Shown here: positions 30,243 to 38,998 of the stretch, one piece after another | How the letters are laid out: the number at the start of each line of letters is the position of its first letter | Numbering within the stretch: position 1 is the first letter of the stretch | Source of the DNA: Agreia sp. VKM Ac-1783 | GTDB taxonomy: Bacteria > Actinomycetota > Actinomycetes > Actinomycetales > Microbacteriaceae | Assembly (NCBI RefSeq): GCF_900177765.1 | Contig: NZ_FXWI01000002.1 | Span: 496,001-560,000 of the forward strand | Direction: 5' to 3' | DNA length: 64,000 bases | Translations under genes and position numbers: made by a program | Notes under the pieces: generated by a model | Told to the model about the DNA's origin: nothing | Database searches by the model: none | What the model saw: only the letters and a program-made list of their open reading frames with translations

Positions 30243-31922
30243 TTACATCCGTTCCGGAGCCGAGACGCCGAGGAGGTCGAGTCCGTTGCGGATGACCTGT
30301 CCCGTCGCGTCGTTCAGCCACAGACGGGTGCGATGCAGATCGCTGATGGGCTCGTCGCCCAACGGCAGGACGCGCGCCTGCGAGTACCAGCGGTGGTAGT
30401 GGCCGGCGACCTCTTCGAGGTAGCGGGCGATGCGGTGCGGCTCGCGCAGCTCCGCCGACTTCTGCACGATGCGGGGAAACTCCTGCAACGAACCCAGCAG
30501 CTCGGTCTCGGACTCGTGCGACAGCAGCGCGGGGTCGAACACGGAGCGGTCGACGCCCGCAGCCAGTGCGTTCCGTGCAACCGATCGGGTGCGCGAGTGC
30601 GCATATTGAACGTAGAAGACCGGGTTGTCGTTGGTCTTCGAGCGCAGCACGTCACCGTCGAGAGAGAGGGGCGAATCGGCGGGATAGCGGGCGAGCGAGT
30701 ACCGCAGCGCATCGGCGCCGACCCATTCGAGCAGGTCGTCGAGTTCGATGATGTTGCCAGCCCGCTTCGAGAGCTTGGCGCCGTTGAGGTTCACCAACTG
30801 GCCGATCAGCACAGAGATGCTGACGTCCGGATCATCGCCGGCCGCCGCTGCCAGCGCCTTGAGGCGCCCGACGTAGCCGTGGTGGTCGGCACCGAGAAGG
30901 TAGATCTTCTCGGTGAATCCGCGGTCTTTCTTGCTCAGATAATAGGCGGCGTCGGCCGCGAAGTAGGTGACGACACCGTTGCCGCGGGTCAGGACTCTGT
31001 CTTTGTCGTCTCCGAAGTCTGTGGTGCGCACCCATACGGCGTCGTCGGCCTCGAAGACGTGGCCCTGAGCGCGGAGCCGGTCTGCCGCATCGTCGATGAG
31101 GCTGCGACCCGTCTGAGGATCGACCGCGTGCAGCGTGCGCTCGGAGAAGAACACGTCGAAGTGCACGTGGAAGCGCTCGAGGGAATCCTTGATCTCTTCG
31201 AGCTGCTTCAGATATCCGAGGTCTCGGGCGAGCGGCACGGCCTCGTCGAGGGGAAGCTCGAGGAGGTTCGGCACGTTCTCGAGCACGTGCTTGGCGAGTT
31301 CGCCGATGTATGCGCCCGGGTACCCCTTCTCCGGCGTGGGCTCGCCCTTGGCGGCCGCGAGAATAGAGAGGCCGAAGTTGTCCATCTGGTTGCCGGCGTC
31401 GTTGATGTAGTACTCGGTCGCGACGACGGCACCGGATGCGCGCAGCACGCGAGCGATCGCGTCGCCGAGAGCGGCCCACCGGGTGTGCCCCAGATGCAGC
31501 GGCCCCGTGGGGTTGGCCGACACGAACTCCATGTTCACGGAGAGCCCGTCCAGCGAGTCGTTGCGCCCATAGGCGTCGCCGGCGTCGACGATCTGGCGGG
31601 CGATCTCGGCGGCCGCCGCCACGTCGAGCGTGATGTTGATGAATCCGGGGCCCGCGACATCCACCGACGCGACGCCGGGGATGGCCTCGATCTCGGGAGT
31701 GATCTCTGCGGCGAAGGCGCGGGGGTTCGTTCCGAGCCTGCCCGCGAACTTCATCGCCACGTTGGAGGCCCAGTCGCCGTGGTCGCGGTTGCGCGGGCGC
31801 TCGAGGGCCAGGTCTGCGAGAGTGATGCCGAAGTCGGGAACGGACTCTCCTGCGGCTCGGCGCTGCTCGATACGAGCGGTCACGATGTCGAAGAGGGCCA
31901 GGGAGAGCTGTTCGGGAGTCAC
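30243..31922 (-). CDS. argS: Arginyl-tRNA synthetase
   Basis: Charges tRNA-Arg, a class I synthetase of 559 residues. The signature HIGH appears as HLGH and the KMSKS loop as KLSKR within GAKLSKRAGNIIELDD; the N-terminal Add-1 domain and the C-terminal DALR anticodon-binding domain (HSRTRSVARNAL onward) are both present. GTG start at 31922 with a TAAGAT element 8 bases upstream. A tRNA-Arg gene lies about 1 kb away at 32887. Confidence 0.97.
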   Translation of the reverse strand: MTPEQLSLALFDIVTARIEQRRAAGESVPDFGITLADLALERPRNRDHGDWASNVAMKFAGRLGTNPRAFAAEITPEIEAIPGVASVDVAGPGFINITLDVAAAAEIARQIVDAGDAYGRNDSLDGLSVNMEFVSANPTGPLHLGHTRWAALGDAIARVLRASGAVVATEYYINDAGNQMDNFGLSILAAAKGEPTPEKGYPGAYIGELAKHVLENVPNLLELPLDEAVPLARDLGYLKQLEEIKDSLERFHVHFDVFFSERTLHAVDPQTGRSLIDDAADRLRAQGHVFEADDAVWVRTTDFGDDKDRVLTRGNGVVTYFAADAAYYLSKKDRGFTEKIYLLGADHHGYVGRLKALAAAAGDDPDVSISVLIGQLVNLNGAKLSKRAGNIIELDDLLEWVGADALRYSLARYPADSPLSLDGDVLRSKTNDNPVFYVQYAHSRTRSVARNALAAGVDRSVFDPALLSHESETELLGSLQEFPRIVQKSAELREPHRIARYLEEVAGHYHRWYSQARVLPLGDEPISDLHRTRLWLNDATGQVIRNGLDLLGVSAPERM

Positions 31923-31930
31923 GAGCGTCG

Positions 31931-31936
31931 ATCTTA
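31931..31936 (-). promoter_or_regulatory. -10 element of argS
   Basis: TAAGAT on the minus strand (31936-31931) precedes the GTG start by 8 bases, consistent with a leaderless or one-base-leader transcript. No Shine-Dalgarno sequence lies between. Confidence 0.4.
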
Positions 31937-31979
31937 CCGTTCAGCCCGCACCGGCCGCCGTGCGTGGGCGATGGCCGCG

Positions 31980-32774
31980 TCAGCGCAATTGCACCAACCG
32001 CGTCACATCGTCGGTCGGCAGCTCGTCGACCGTCGCCGTCACTTCGAGCTCGGTCAGAGTGAGGAGGCCGTCGTGGTTCGTGAGAAATGCCGTGTCCGCG
32101 GCATCGCGTCCCGTCGAGATTCTGACGAGGCTCTGCCTCGGGGCCAGCGCAGTCGCATCCACGATGTACCACGCGCCGTCGACGAAGGCCTCGGCAACGG
32201 CGTGGAAGTCCATGGGATCGAGCCCCGGTGCGTACACGGCGACCAGTCTCGCGGGCACGTCCAGGGCACGCAGGAGGGCCACGACGAGGTGCGCGTAGTC
32301 ACGACAGACGCCCTGCCTGGCGAGCAGGGTTCTGACGGCGCCGTCGGTGGGCAGGCTCGAGCCCGGAACGTAGCTCAGCTTGTCCCCGACCCAGGAGCTC
32401 ACCGCGTCGAGCAGAGCACGGCCTTTGAGGCCGGCGAACTCGGAGACGGCCGTGGGCAGCAGGATGTCGGACTCGCAGTACCTGCTCGGCTTGAGATAGG
32501 TGATGCGATCGATCGCCGTGATGGCGGCGGGCACCGCGTCTCCCGTCACCGTCGCCCAGTAATCCATGGTGAGCGTTCCGGCGCCCACGGTGAACTGGTG
32601 CAGCCTCGTTCCGTGCAGATCACTGATCTCGACCGGCGTGATGCTGCTGTCGCCGTAGCGGAAGTCGATCGTCTCGACCTCCTTCGTGATCCCCTCGGCC
32701 ACCGACGCGGCGAAGACCATCGTCACGGGGCTGTCGATTCGGACGGCGATATGTGCTGAGACGGAGCGCTTCAT
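31980..32774 (-). CDS. Transglutaminase-like cysteine protein
   Basis: A 264-residue soluble protein with an N-terminal beta domain (about 1-95) and a transglutaminase/protease-like core. The triad is present: Cys in GVCRDYAHL, His in DFHAVAEAF and Asp in YIVDATALAP. Bacterial members of this bacterial transglutaminase-like class act as proteases or amide hydrolases, with unknown substrates. Start at ATG 32774; an ATG-ATG-CAT-GCC lead-in allows 4 extra residues. An 8-bp perfect inverted repeat spans the start codon. Confidence 0.8.
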   Translation of the reverse strand: MKRSVSAHIAVRIDSPVTMVFAASVAEGITKEVETIDFRYGDSSITPVEISDLHGTRLHQFTVGAGTLTMDYWATVTGDAVPAAITAIDRITYLKPSRYCESDILLPTAVSEFAGLKGRALLDAVSSWVGDKLSYVPGSSLPTDGAVRTLLARQGVCRDYAHLVVALLRALDVPARLVAVYAPGLDPMDFHAVAEAFVDGAWYIVDATALAPRQSLVRISTGRDAADTAFLTNHDGLLTLTELEVTATVDELPTDDVTRLVQLR

Positions 32775-32791
32775 GGCATGCATCATGCCAT
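32773..32791. repeat. Perfect 8-bp inverted repeat over the transglutaminase start
   Basis: ATGGCATG (32773-32780) and CATGCCAT (32784-32791) are exact inverted copies with a 3-base loop and include the start codon of the leftward gene. In RNA the hairpin would hide the start; as DNA it could be an operator. Confidence 0.5.
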
Positions 32792-32886
32792 CCGAATGTT
32801 TCGAGTTCGTGTTGCGCGGGCGGTCATCGCCAGCGGACGATCACGCGCGCTACAGTGTGCCGCTTCTGGTAGGTTTTCTGGAGTAC

Positions 32887-32958
32887 GCCCTCGTAGCTCA
32901 GCGGAAGAGCGCTTCCCTCCGAAGGAATAGGTCGCTGGTTCAAATCCAGTCGAGGGCA
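32887..32958 (+). tRNA. tRNA-Arg (anticodon CCG)
   Basis: A 72-base cloverleaf. The 7-bp acceptor stem (32887-32893 with 32951-32957) is perfect, the D arm is GCTC/GAGC, the anticodon loop CTCCGAA gives anticodon CCG for the Arg codon CGG, and the T arm carries TTCAAAT. The anticodon stem has one terminal mismatch (C27 with U43). The discriminator is A, as in tRNA-Arg. CCA is not encoded. Confidence 0.93.
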
Positions 32959-33002
32959 CACCGGCGCTTCGTCGGCCGCGCACATCCGGGGGTCGGATCG
33001 CC

Positions 33003-33698
33003 ATGAGGATTCTCTTCGCCGCACTTCGGGCCGCTGTCGCCATCGCCATCGTCGCCGCGATCGTCGGCCAATTGCTGACGAGCCTCGCGTTCTGGTCGGA
33101 TCGAGGCGTCACGAACATCGGCAGCAACGTCGTGAACTTCTTCAGCTTCTTCACGATCGAGTCCAACGTCGCCGCCGTCGCCGTGCTGGCGGTCGGGGCA
33201 GGCCTACTCGCAACTCGATCCGGCGACGATCCCGAGTGGTTCCAGGTGACCCGCGCGGCCGTCGTGAGCTATATGGTCGTGACCGGCGTCGTGTATAACC
33301 TGCTGCTCCGGGGCATCGAGTTGCCGCAGGGTGCGACGCTCGGCTGGTCGAATGAGATCGTTCACGCCGTGGCGCCCGCCTATCTCCTTCTCGATTGGAT
33401 CCTCGCTCCGGGTCGCCGGGCGATCCCGGCCCGTCGCATCGGCACGATCCTGGTCTATCCCCTGGTCTGGGTGGTCTACACACTGGTTCGCGCGCCCTTC
33501 GTCACCGATCAGGTGTACAAGACCGATTACTGGTATCCGTACCCTTTTCTCAATCCCAACACCTCTGCTCAGGGTTACATCTCGGTCGCGTTCTACGTCG
33601 TGCTGATCGCCGCCGTCATCGGTCTCACGGCCGCCGGCGTGCTCTGGATCTCTCGGCGCGGAGGCGTCGCCCGTGCCGAGTTTCGACAAGCGTCCTAG
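33003..33698 (+). CDS. Pr6Pr family membrane protein
   Basis: A 231-residue protein with six hydrophobic segments (about 5-25, 42-65, 80-100, 114-133, 146-165 and 195-220), fitting the Pr6Pr/AIG1-like bacterial membrane family. The conserved blocks FFTIESN (about 49-55), an NEIVHAVAPAYLLLDW helix with a likely catalytic His-type residue, and VYPLVWVVYTLVRAPF are visible. Eukaryotic relatives hydrolyse fatty-acid esters, but bacterial function is unproven. It starts 44 bases after tRNA-Arg and may share its transcript. Confidence 0.75.
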   Translation: MRILFAALRAAVAIAIVAAIVGQLLTSLAFWSDRGVTNIGSNVVNFFSFFTIESNVAAVAVLAVGAGLLATRSGDDPEWFQVTRAAVVSYMVVTGVVYNLLLRGIELPQGATLGWSNEIVHAVAPAYLLLDWILAPGRRAIPARRIGTILVYPLVWVVYTLVRAPFVTDQVYKTDYWYPYPFLNPNTSAQGYISVAFYVVLIAAVIGLTAAGVLWISRRGGVARAEFRQAS

Positions 33699-33731
33699 CC
33701 TGGCTGCGCCGCAGCGGGGTTAACTGGAGCC

Positions 33732-35486
33732 ATGGCTAAAACCGTTGCAGATCAGCTCATCGCACAACTCGTCGACGCGGGAGTCCACCGCATTTACGGC
33801 ATCGTCGGAGACAGCCTCAATCCGGTGGTCGACGCTGTTCGCCGTACCGGAGGATCGGCCAAGGGAGGCATCGACTGGATCCACGTGCGCAACGAGGAGG
33901 CTGCGGCGTTCGCCGCCGGAGCCGAGGCGCAGCTCACAGGCAAGCTCGCGGTGTGTGCCGGCAGTTGCGGCCCGGGAAACCTGCACCTCATCAACGGCCT
34001 GTTCGACGCCCACCGATCGGGCGCGCCCGTTCTTGCGATCGCAAGTCACATTCCGAGCATCGAGATCGGCAGCTCCTACTTTCAAGAGACCCACCCCGAC
34101 CGTCTGTTCGTCGAGTGCTCGAATTATCGCGAGCTGATCTCGACGGCCGTTCAGGCGCCGCGCGTCGTGAACTCCGCCATCCGGCACGCGACAGGACTCG
34201 GCGGCGTGGCCGTCGTCACACTGCCCGGCGATATCGCCGAATTGGATGCCGTCGGCTCGGCCCCGGCATTCGTTCTCCCCCGGCCTCCCGCGATCGTGCC
34301 CGACGCGAACGACATCGCTGAATTGGCCAGCGCGATCAATGAAGCAAAAACCGTGGCCATCTTCGCGGGCGCGGGTGTCGAGGGCTCGCACGACGAGGTC
34401 GTCGCCTTCGCCGATCTGCTCGCCGCCCCCGTGGGTCACACGCTACGCGGCAAGCAGTGGATTCAGTACGACAACCCCTTCGACGTCGGCATGACGGGTC
34501 TTCTCGGCTATGGCGCAGCACACGCTGGAATGCACGATGCAGAGCTGCTCATCCTGCTCGGCACCGATTTTCCGTACGAGCCGTTCCTGCCCGACGGAAC
34601 CAAGGTGCAGATCGCACAGATCGATGCCGACGCGTCGCACCTGGGTCGGCGCGCGAGCGTGACGCATGCCATCCACGGTGACGTCGCGTCGACCCTGGCC
34701 GCCCTGACTCCGCTGATCCGGGGCGAGCGAGACCGGAGCTTCCTCGAGAAGACCCTCAAGCGGCACCACAGGTTGCTCGACTCCGTCGTGGGAAAGTACA
34801 CCGACGTCGACAAGACCATGCCGATCCACCCCGAATTCGCCGTCACCGTGCTCGACGAGCTGTTGTCGGACGACGCCATCGTCGCAGCCGACACCGGCAT
34901 GGGCAACGTCTGGCAGGCGCGCTACATCACTCCCAACGGGCGCCGCCGGCTGATCGGGTCGTACCTGCACGGCTCGATGGCCAACGCCGTCCCCCAGGCC
35001 ATCGGAGCCCAGTCTGCTTATCCGGGTCGTCAGGTCGTCACCATCTCGGGTGACGGGGGCCTGTCGATGCTGCTCGGCGAGTTGGTGACCATCGCCGCAT
35101 ACAAGCTTCCCGTCAAGGTGGTCGTGTTCAACAACTCCACCCTCGGCCTCGTGAAGCTCGAGATGTTCGTCGACGGCTACCCCGACTTCGGCGTGGATGT
35201 GCCCGGCGTCGACTACGCCGCCGTCGCCGCTGCGCTCGGCTTCTTCTCCCGTCGCGTCGACGATCCCCAGGATCTGCGCGGGGCCCTCAGCGAGGCGTTC
35301 GCCCACGACGGCCCGGCGCTGGTCGACATCGCCACCGATCCGCTCGCGCTGTCGCTGCCACCGAACATCACGGTAAAGCAGGTCACCGGATTCGGACTGG
35401 CTTTGTCGAAGCTCGTTCTGAACGGCGGCGTCGGCGAGGCCGTTCGGATGGCGCGCTCGAACATCAAACACGTTCCGGGGCTCTGA
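33732..35486 (+). CDS. poxB: Pyruvate dehydrogenase (quinone), PoxB type
   Basis: A ThDP- and FAD-dependent enzyme oxidising pyruvate to acetate and CO2 with electrons passed to membrane quinone. All three domains of the family are present in 584 residues: the N-terminal PYR domain with the catalytic Glu in NEEAAAFAAGAEA (about 55), a central FAD domain, and the C-terminal PP domain with GDGGLSMLLGE...NN metal motif. The amphipathic C-terminal tail (last about 30 residues) probably binds the membrane. A TTAACT element 6 bases before the ATG hints at a leaderless mRNA. An OhrR-like regulator follows after 60 bases. Confidence 0.92.
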   Translation: MAKTVADQLIAQLVDAGVHRIYGIVGDSLNPVVDAVRRTGGSAKGGIDWIHVRNEEAAAFAAGAEAQLTGKLAVCAGSCGPGNLHLINGLFDAHRSGAPVLAIASHIPSIEIGSSYFQETHPDRLFVECSNYRELISTAVQAPRVVNSAIRHATGLGGVAVVTLPGDIAELDAVGSAPAFVLPRPPAIVPDANDIAELASAINEAKTVAIFAGAGVEGSHDEVVAFADLLAAPVGHTLRGKQWIQYDNPFDVGMTGLLGYGAAHAGMHDAELLILLGTDFPYEPFLPDGTKVQIAQIDADASHLGRRASVTHAIHGDVASTLAALTPLIRGERDRSFLEKTLKRHHRLLDSVVGKYTDVDKTMPIHPEFAVTVLDELLSDDAIVAADTGMGNVWQARYITPNGRRRLIGSYLHGSMANAVPQAIGAQSAYPGRQVVTISGDGGLSMLLGELVTIAAYKLPVKVVVFNNSTLGLVKLEMFVDGYPDFGVDVPGVDYAAVAAALGFFSRRVDDPQDLRGALSEAFAHDGPALVDIATDPLALSLPPNITVKQVTGFGLALSKLVLNGGVGEAVRMARSNIKHVPGL

Positions 35487-35492
35487 GCCTCT

Positions 35493-35529
35493 TATACTTA
35501 GTGCCCTATTGATTCGTGCGCATCGCACG
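35493..35529 (+). promoter_or_regulatory. Promoter and inverted repeat upstream of the OhrR-like gene
   Basis: TATACT (35493-35498) is a strong -10 element, 48 bases before the start codon. The leader then contains a perfect 6-bp inverted repeat, CGTGCG (35515-35520) and CGCACG (35524-35529), with a 3-base loop, which could be an autoregulatory operator or a leader hairpin. Inference only. Confidence 0.4.
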
Positions 35530-35546
35530 GGCGAAGGGAAGCGTGC

Positions 35547-35993
35547 ATGCCGCAGGACGTCGACGTGCTCGCGCTCGAGAATCAGGTGTGCTTCGCCCTG
35601 GCCGTAGCATCGCGCAGCGTGATCGGGCTCTATCGGCCCGTTCTCGAGCCACTCGGTCTGACGCACCCGCAATACCTCGTGATGCTCGCGCTCTGGCAGC
35701 AGGACCCGAGGTCGGTGAAAGAGCTCGGAGCAGCGCTTCAGCTGGAACCCGCGACTCTCTCGCCCCTGCTCAAGCGGTTGGAGGCATCCGGTCTCATCGA
35801 TCGACGGCGCAGCGCGGCCGACGAGCGCCGCCTCGATGTGACCCTCACCGAGGCCGGCCGGGCGCTGCGGGCGCAGGCCGAGAGCATCCCGCAGACGATG
35901 ATCGAACAGCTCGGCATGCCCATCGCGGAGCTTCAGTCGATGCAGGCGTCGCTGACGGCGATCATCGCCGCAGCAACGCGGTCGAGCGACTGA
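35547..35993 (+). CDS. OhrR-like MarR-family peroxide sensor
   Basis: A 148-residue winged-helix dimeric repressor. The N-terminal ENQVCFALAVASR segment with C15 matches the peroxide-reactive Cys of OhrR, and YRPVLEPLGLTHPQYLVMLALW is the family dimer/Tyr region. The DNA-binding wing contains DERRLDVTLTEAG (about 91-103). OhrR proteins release DNA when the Cys is oxidised by organic hydroperoxide. The usual partner gene ohr is not adjacent; the neighbours are poxB and a glutamine amidotransferase, so the target may be elsewhere or poxB itself. Confidence 0.82.
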   Translation: MPQDVDVLALENQVCFALAVASRSVIGLYRPVLEPLGLTHPQYLVMLALWQQDPRSVKELGAALQLEPATLSPLLKRLEASGLIDRRRSAADERRLDVTLTEAGRALRAQAESIPQTMIEQLGMPIAELQSMQASLTAIIAAATRSSD

Positions 35994-36010
35994 GACGACC
36001 GCTTCGACTC

Positions 36011-36754
36011 TCAGGCCAGTGCGCGCTCCCGAACACTGAGGCGGGCCACCAGTTCGGCGAGCTGCCCCGCCGGAGCGCTCGGGTCCTCGGGGTGGAACTG
36101 CACCCCCGTGATCCGCGCGTCGACATGCTCGACCGCTTCGACGACGCCGTCCGGGGCCGTGCCGATCGCGACCAGGCCCTCGCCTAGCCGTGAGACTGCC
36201 TGGTGGTGGGCGCTCTGCACGAGAATCTCGCTGACGCCGAGATCTGCAGAGAGTCTGCTCGAGGAGTCGAGGGCCACGGTGTGAGCAGCCATGATGTCTC
36301 GAATGGGGGCGCCGAGGTTCTTGTGGATGGTCTCGGTGCCGAGGTCTTGCACGATGTCTCCGCCGAGAGCGACGTTGATGATCTGGAGGCCACGGCAGAT
36401 GCCGAGAAGGGGCGTTCCCCGGCGGAGCGCTCGGTGAACGAGCGAGATCTGACCCTCGTCGGCGGTCTCGAAGTGCTGGCTCTCGAAGGGGTAATCCCCT
36501 TCTCCGCCGTAGAACCGAGGCGAGATGTCTTCGCCACCCATGAGCATGATGGCGTCGCTCGCATCGGTGAGAGAGAGCAGCGATGCCGTTCCGACATCGG
36601 CGGCGGCTACGCGATTGACGAGCCAGCCCGCATCCTCGGCAGCGCGCACGGCGCGAGAGTTGAGCACCTCGACGTAGGCGTGATACTCGACGTCGCGGGG
36701 GCGGTACCGGGTTACCTCGACGACGCTGAGTCGCTTCTCGGTGCGGGTGAGCAT
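36011..36754 (-). CDS. Class I glutamine amidotransferase-like hydrolase (PuuD family)
   Basis: A 247-residue single-domain gamma-glutamyl hydrolase of the peptidase C26 type. The nucleophile is C120 in GICRGLQ and the His-Glu pair is H221/E223 in QFHPED, forming a complete triad. PuuD relatives cleave gamma-glutamyl-GABA in putrescine use; no other puu gene is adjacent, though an omega-aminotransferase lies at 3550. The ATG at 36754 gives MLTRTEKR; an ATG four bases further upstream is in another frame. It converges on the OhrR-like gene. Confidence 0.85.
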   Translation of the reverse strand: MLTRTEKRLSVVEVTRYRPRDVEYHAYVEVLNSRAVRAAEDAGWLVNRVAAADVGTASLLSLTDASDAIMLMGGEDISPRFYGGEGDYPFESQHFETADEGQISLVHRALRRGTPLLGICRGLQIINVALGGDIVQDLGTETIHKNLGAPIRDIMAAHTVALDSSSRLSADLGVSEILVQSAHHQAVSRLGEGLVAIGTAPDGVVEAVEHVDARITGVQFHPEDPSAPAGQLAELVARLSVRERALA

Positions 36755-36846
36755 GCATCCATCATGGTGATTCCGAGGCACGCACCCCAGCGCGTTCGTA
36801 ACGAAGCGACACACAGAGTCGATACCGCCGAGACACGTCGCTGTTC

Positions 36847-36859
36847 TAGACTGCCTGCG
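36847..36859 (+). promoter_or_regulatory. Leaderless -10 element for the TPM gene
   Basis: TAGACT (36847-36852) is followed by 7 bases and the ATG at 36860, with no Shine-Dalgarno sequence. Matches the repeated leaderless pattern of this window. Confidence 0.5.
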
Positions 36860-38959
36860 ATGTCCAGTAGCGATCGCCGACGATTCTTCCGCCTCCGATC
36901 CGGCCTCCTCGCCGGGATCGGACTGCTCTTCGCTCTGCTCGCCATCCAAGCGCCCCTGTCGGCCGCAGCGACCGACCCCGTCGACTTCGACGGTGCGTAT
37001 ATCGTCGACCGCACGGGCGTACTCGGCCCTCGCGCGGCCGAAGTGCAGAATGCGCTCGACGAGTTGTCGAGACAAGAGGGTGTCAACCTCTTTGTGGTCT
37101 ACGTCGACGACTTCACGGGCGCCGACGACAGGCAGGCGTGGGCGGATGACACGGCCATCAAGAACGATCTCGGCGTCAACGATGTGCTGCTTGCTGTTGC
37201 CACAGACGATCGCCTCTACCAGGTCTCCGTCGATCCCGATTTCGCCCTGAGCGACGCTCAACTTGCGCAGCTGGAAGCGTCCTCGATCGAGCCGTCGTTG
37301 CGCCAGAACGACTGGGCGGGAGCCGCTGTGAACGCAGCGACCGGTCTGGGCGATCTGCTCCGAGGAGACGTCGTCTCCGCTCCCGTGATCACTCCGGGTG
37401 ATGCGAAACCGACCGTCCGTGGCGGGGGCCCGACCGCCCTGACCTGGGTTCTCGGCGGCACGGTCGTCATCGTTGCAGCCGTCGTCGGAATCGTCTTCCT
37501 GCGCCGACGCAGGACAGCATCCGCTGCCGCGGTTCGTTCGGGCGAGACGGGCCCGAACCAGAAGGATCTCGACCGAGAGGTCGGGAGGCTCCTCGTCGAA
37601 CTCGATGACGCGGTCTCGAGCAGCGAACAGGAACTGGGATTCGCGATCGCTCAGTTCGGCGATGACGCGACCGCGACATTCGTCCAGACCGTGGACAGCG
37701 CCAAGCAGAAGGTGCGTGAGAGTTTCGCGCTCAAGCAGCGCCTCGACGACAGCAGCCCCGACAGCGCGGAGGACAGGAGGGCATGGTCACTGAGGATCAT
37801 CGAGCTCTGCACGAGTGCCGACGCCGAGCTCGACGCCCAGGCGGAGGCGTTCGCCGCGCTGCGCGAGCTCGAGAAGAATCCGCAGCCCGCGCTCGACGCC
37901 ATCGCATCGGGCGTAGCGGCGACCCGAGCGAACGCGCCGAGAGGAACCGCCGCCCTCGCGTCTCTCAACACGCGGTTCGCGCCACAGGCGCTCGCGACGG
38001 TCAGCGACAACCCCTCTCAAGCCGAGAAACTCCTGTCCTACGCCGATGCCACGGCCCGTGCCGTACCCGGTCTCATCGCCGGGGGTCGCGCGAGCGAGGC
38101 GGCCGTGAGCATCCAACGCGCGCAGGCCGCGGTCGCACAGGCCGGAGTCCTCCTCTCAGCGATCGACACCTTGACGACCGCGTTGCAGAACGCCGTCGCC
38201 GCGCTGGCAACAGCGGTCAGCGAAGCATCCAGTGACACGACCGAGGCGCGAGCACTGCTGTCGACTCCTCAGGGAGCAGCCCGCAGCGCGGAGCTGGGTC
38301 CGTTGATCGCTCAGGTCGAGGCGACCGTCGCCCATGCACAGGCCTCCGGCCCCTCCGACCCCATCGCCGCGCTGCAGACGCTCCAGCTGGCGAATGCGCC
38401 GCTAGACGCCGCGCTCGCCGCCGAGCGCGAGCAGGCACAACGGCTGGCGCGCGTACAGGAGCAGCTCTCGAGAACTCTCGCCGCCGCATCCGGCACCATC
38501 TCTGCGGTCAAGGAGTATGTCGTCACGCGCCGCGGGGCCGTCAGCGTCGACGCCCGCACGCGCATAGCCGAAGCCGAGCGGCTCCTCACCGAGGCTCAGA
38601 GCCTGCAGACGACCGACCCGGAACGGGCACTGGCCTCCGCGACGCAGGCGAACAGCTTCGCGCAGGCCGCCGATCAGTCCGCCCACAGCGACGTCGACGC
38701 CTACAGCGCACCCTCGAGCCAGGGCTGGCCAGACGACAACCAGGATTCCGCCGCGCTCGGCGGCCTTCTCGGGGGCCTGTTCTCGGGCGGCGGCTCGTCG
38801 CGGCGCTCGTACTCTGGGGGCTTGTTCGGAGGATCGTCGAGCTGGGGTGGAAGTTCACGTTCCTCCGGTTCGTCGAGATCTTCGCGGTCTTCAGGCTCCC
38901 GTCGGAGTTCATCGTCATCACGGTCGGGCGGGCGTCGCGGCGGCGGCGGGCGTTTCTAG
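36860..38959 (+). CDS. TPM domain membrane protein
   Basis: A 699-residue envelope protein. A signal peptide (about 1-37, ending SAAA) precedes a TPM/YgcG-type domain (about 40-160) facing outward; a membrane helix (about 193-215, ending RRRR) follows; the cytoplasmic part is a long Ala/Glu-rich helical region (about 235-620). The C-terminal 80 residues are Gly/Ser/Arg low complexity (GGGSSRRSYSGG onward), a feature shared with other TPM proteins. TPM proteins act in photosystem repair in plants and are of unknown role in Actinobacteria. The next gene, 39 bases on, is pspA; this pairing suggests a membrane-stress role. Confidence 0.85.
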   Translation: MSSSDRRRFFRLRSGLLAGIGLLFALLAIQAPLSAAATDPVDFDGAYIVDRTGVLGPRAAEVQNALDELSRQEGVNLFVVYVDDFTGADDRQAWADDTAIKNDLGVNDVLLAVATDDRLYQVSVDPDFALSDAQLAQLEASSIEPSLRQNDWAGAAVNAATGLGDLLRGDVVSAPVITPGDAKPTVRGGGPTALTWVLGGTVVIVAAVVGIVFLRRRRTASAAAVRSGETGPNQKDLDREVGRLLVELDDAVSSSEQELGFAIAQFGDDATATFVQTVDSAKQKVRESFALKQRLDDSSPDSAEDRRAWSLRIIELCTSADAELDAQAEAFAALRELEKNPQPALDAIASGVAATRANAPRGTAALASLNTRFAPQALATVSDNPSQAEKLLSYADATARAVPGLIAGGRASEAAVSIQRAQAAVAQAGVLLSAIDTLTTALQNAVAALATAVSEASSDTTEARALLSTPQGAARSAELGPLIAQVEATVAHAQASGPSDPIAALQTLQLANAPLDAALAAEREQAQRLARVQEQLSRTLAAASGTISAVKEYVVTRRGAVSVDARTRIAEAERLLTEAQSLQTTDPERALASATQANSFAQAADQSAHSDVDAYSAPSSQGWPDDNQDSAALGGLLGGLFSGGGSSRRSYSGGLFGGSSSWGGSSRSSGSSRSSRSSGSRRSSSSSRSGGRRGGGGRF

Positions 38960-38998
38960 TACACGCACGATCCACGGTCACAACCCAAGGAGAAGACA

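Noticed and set aside
30333-32759. 808-codon open frame on the plus strand
   Set aside because: Antisense to argS and the transglutaminase-like gene, both with intact catalytic residues.
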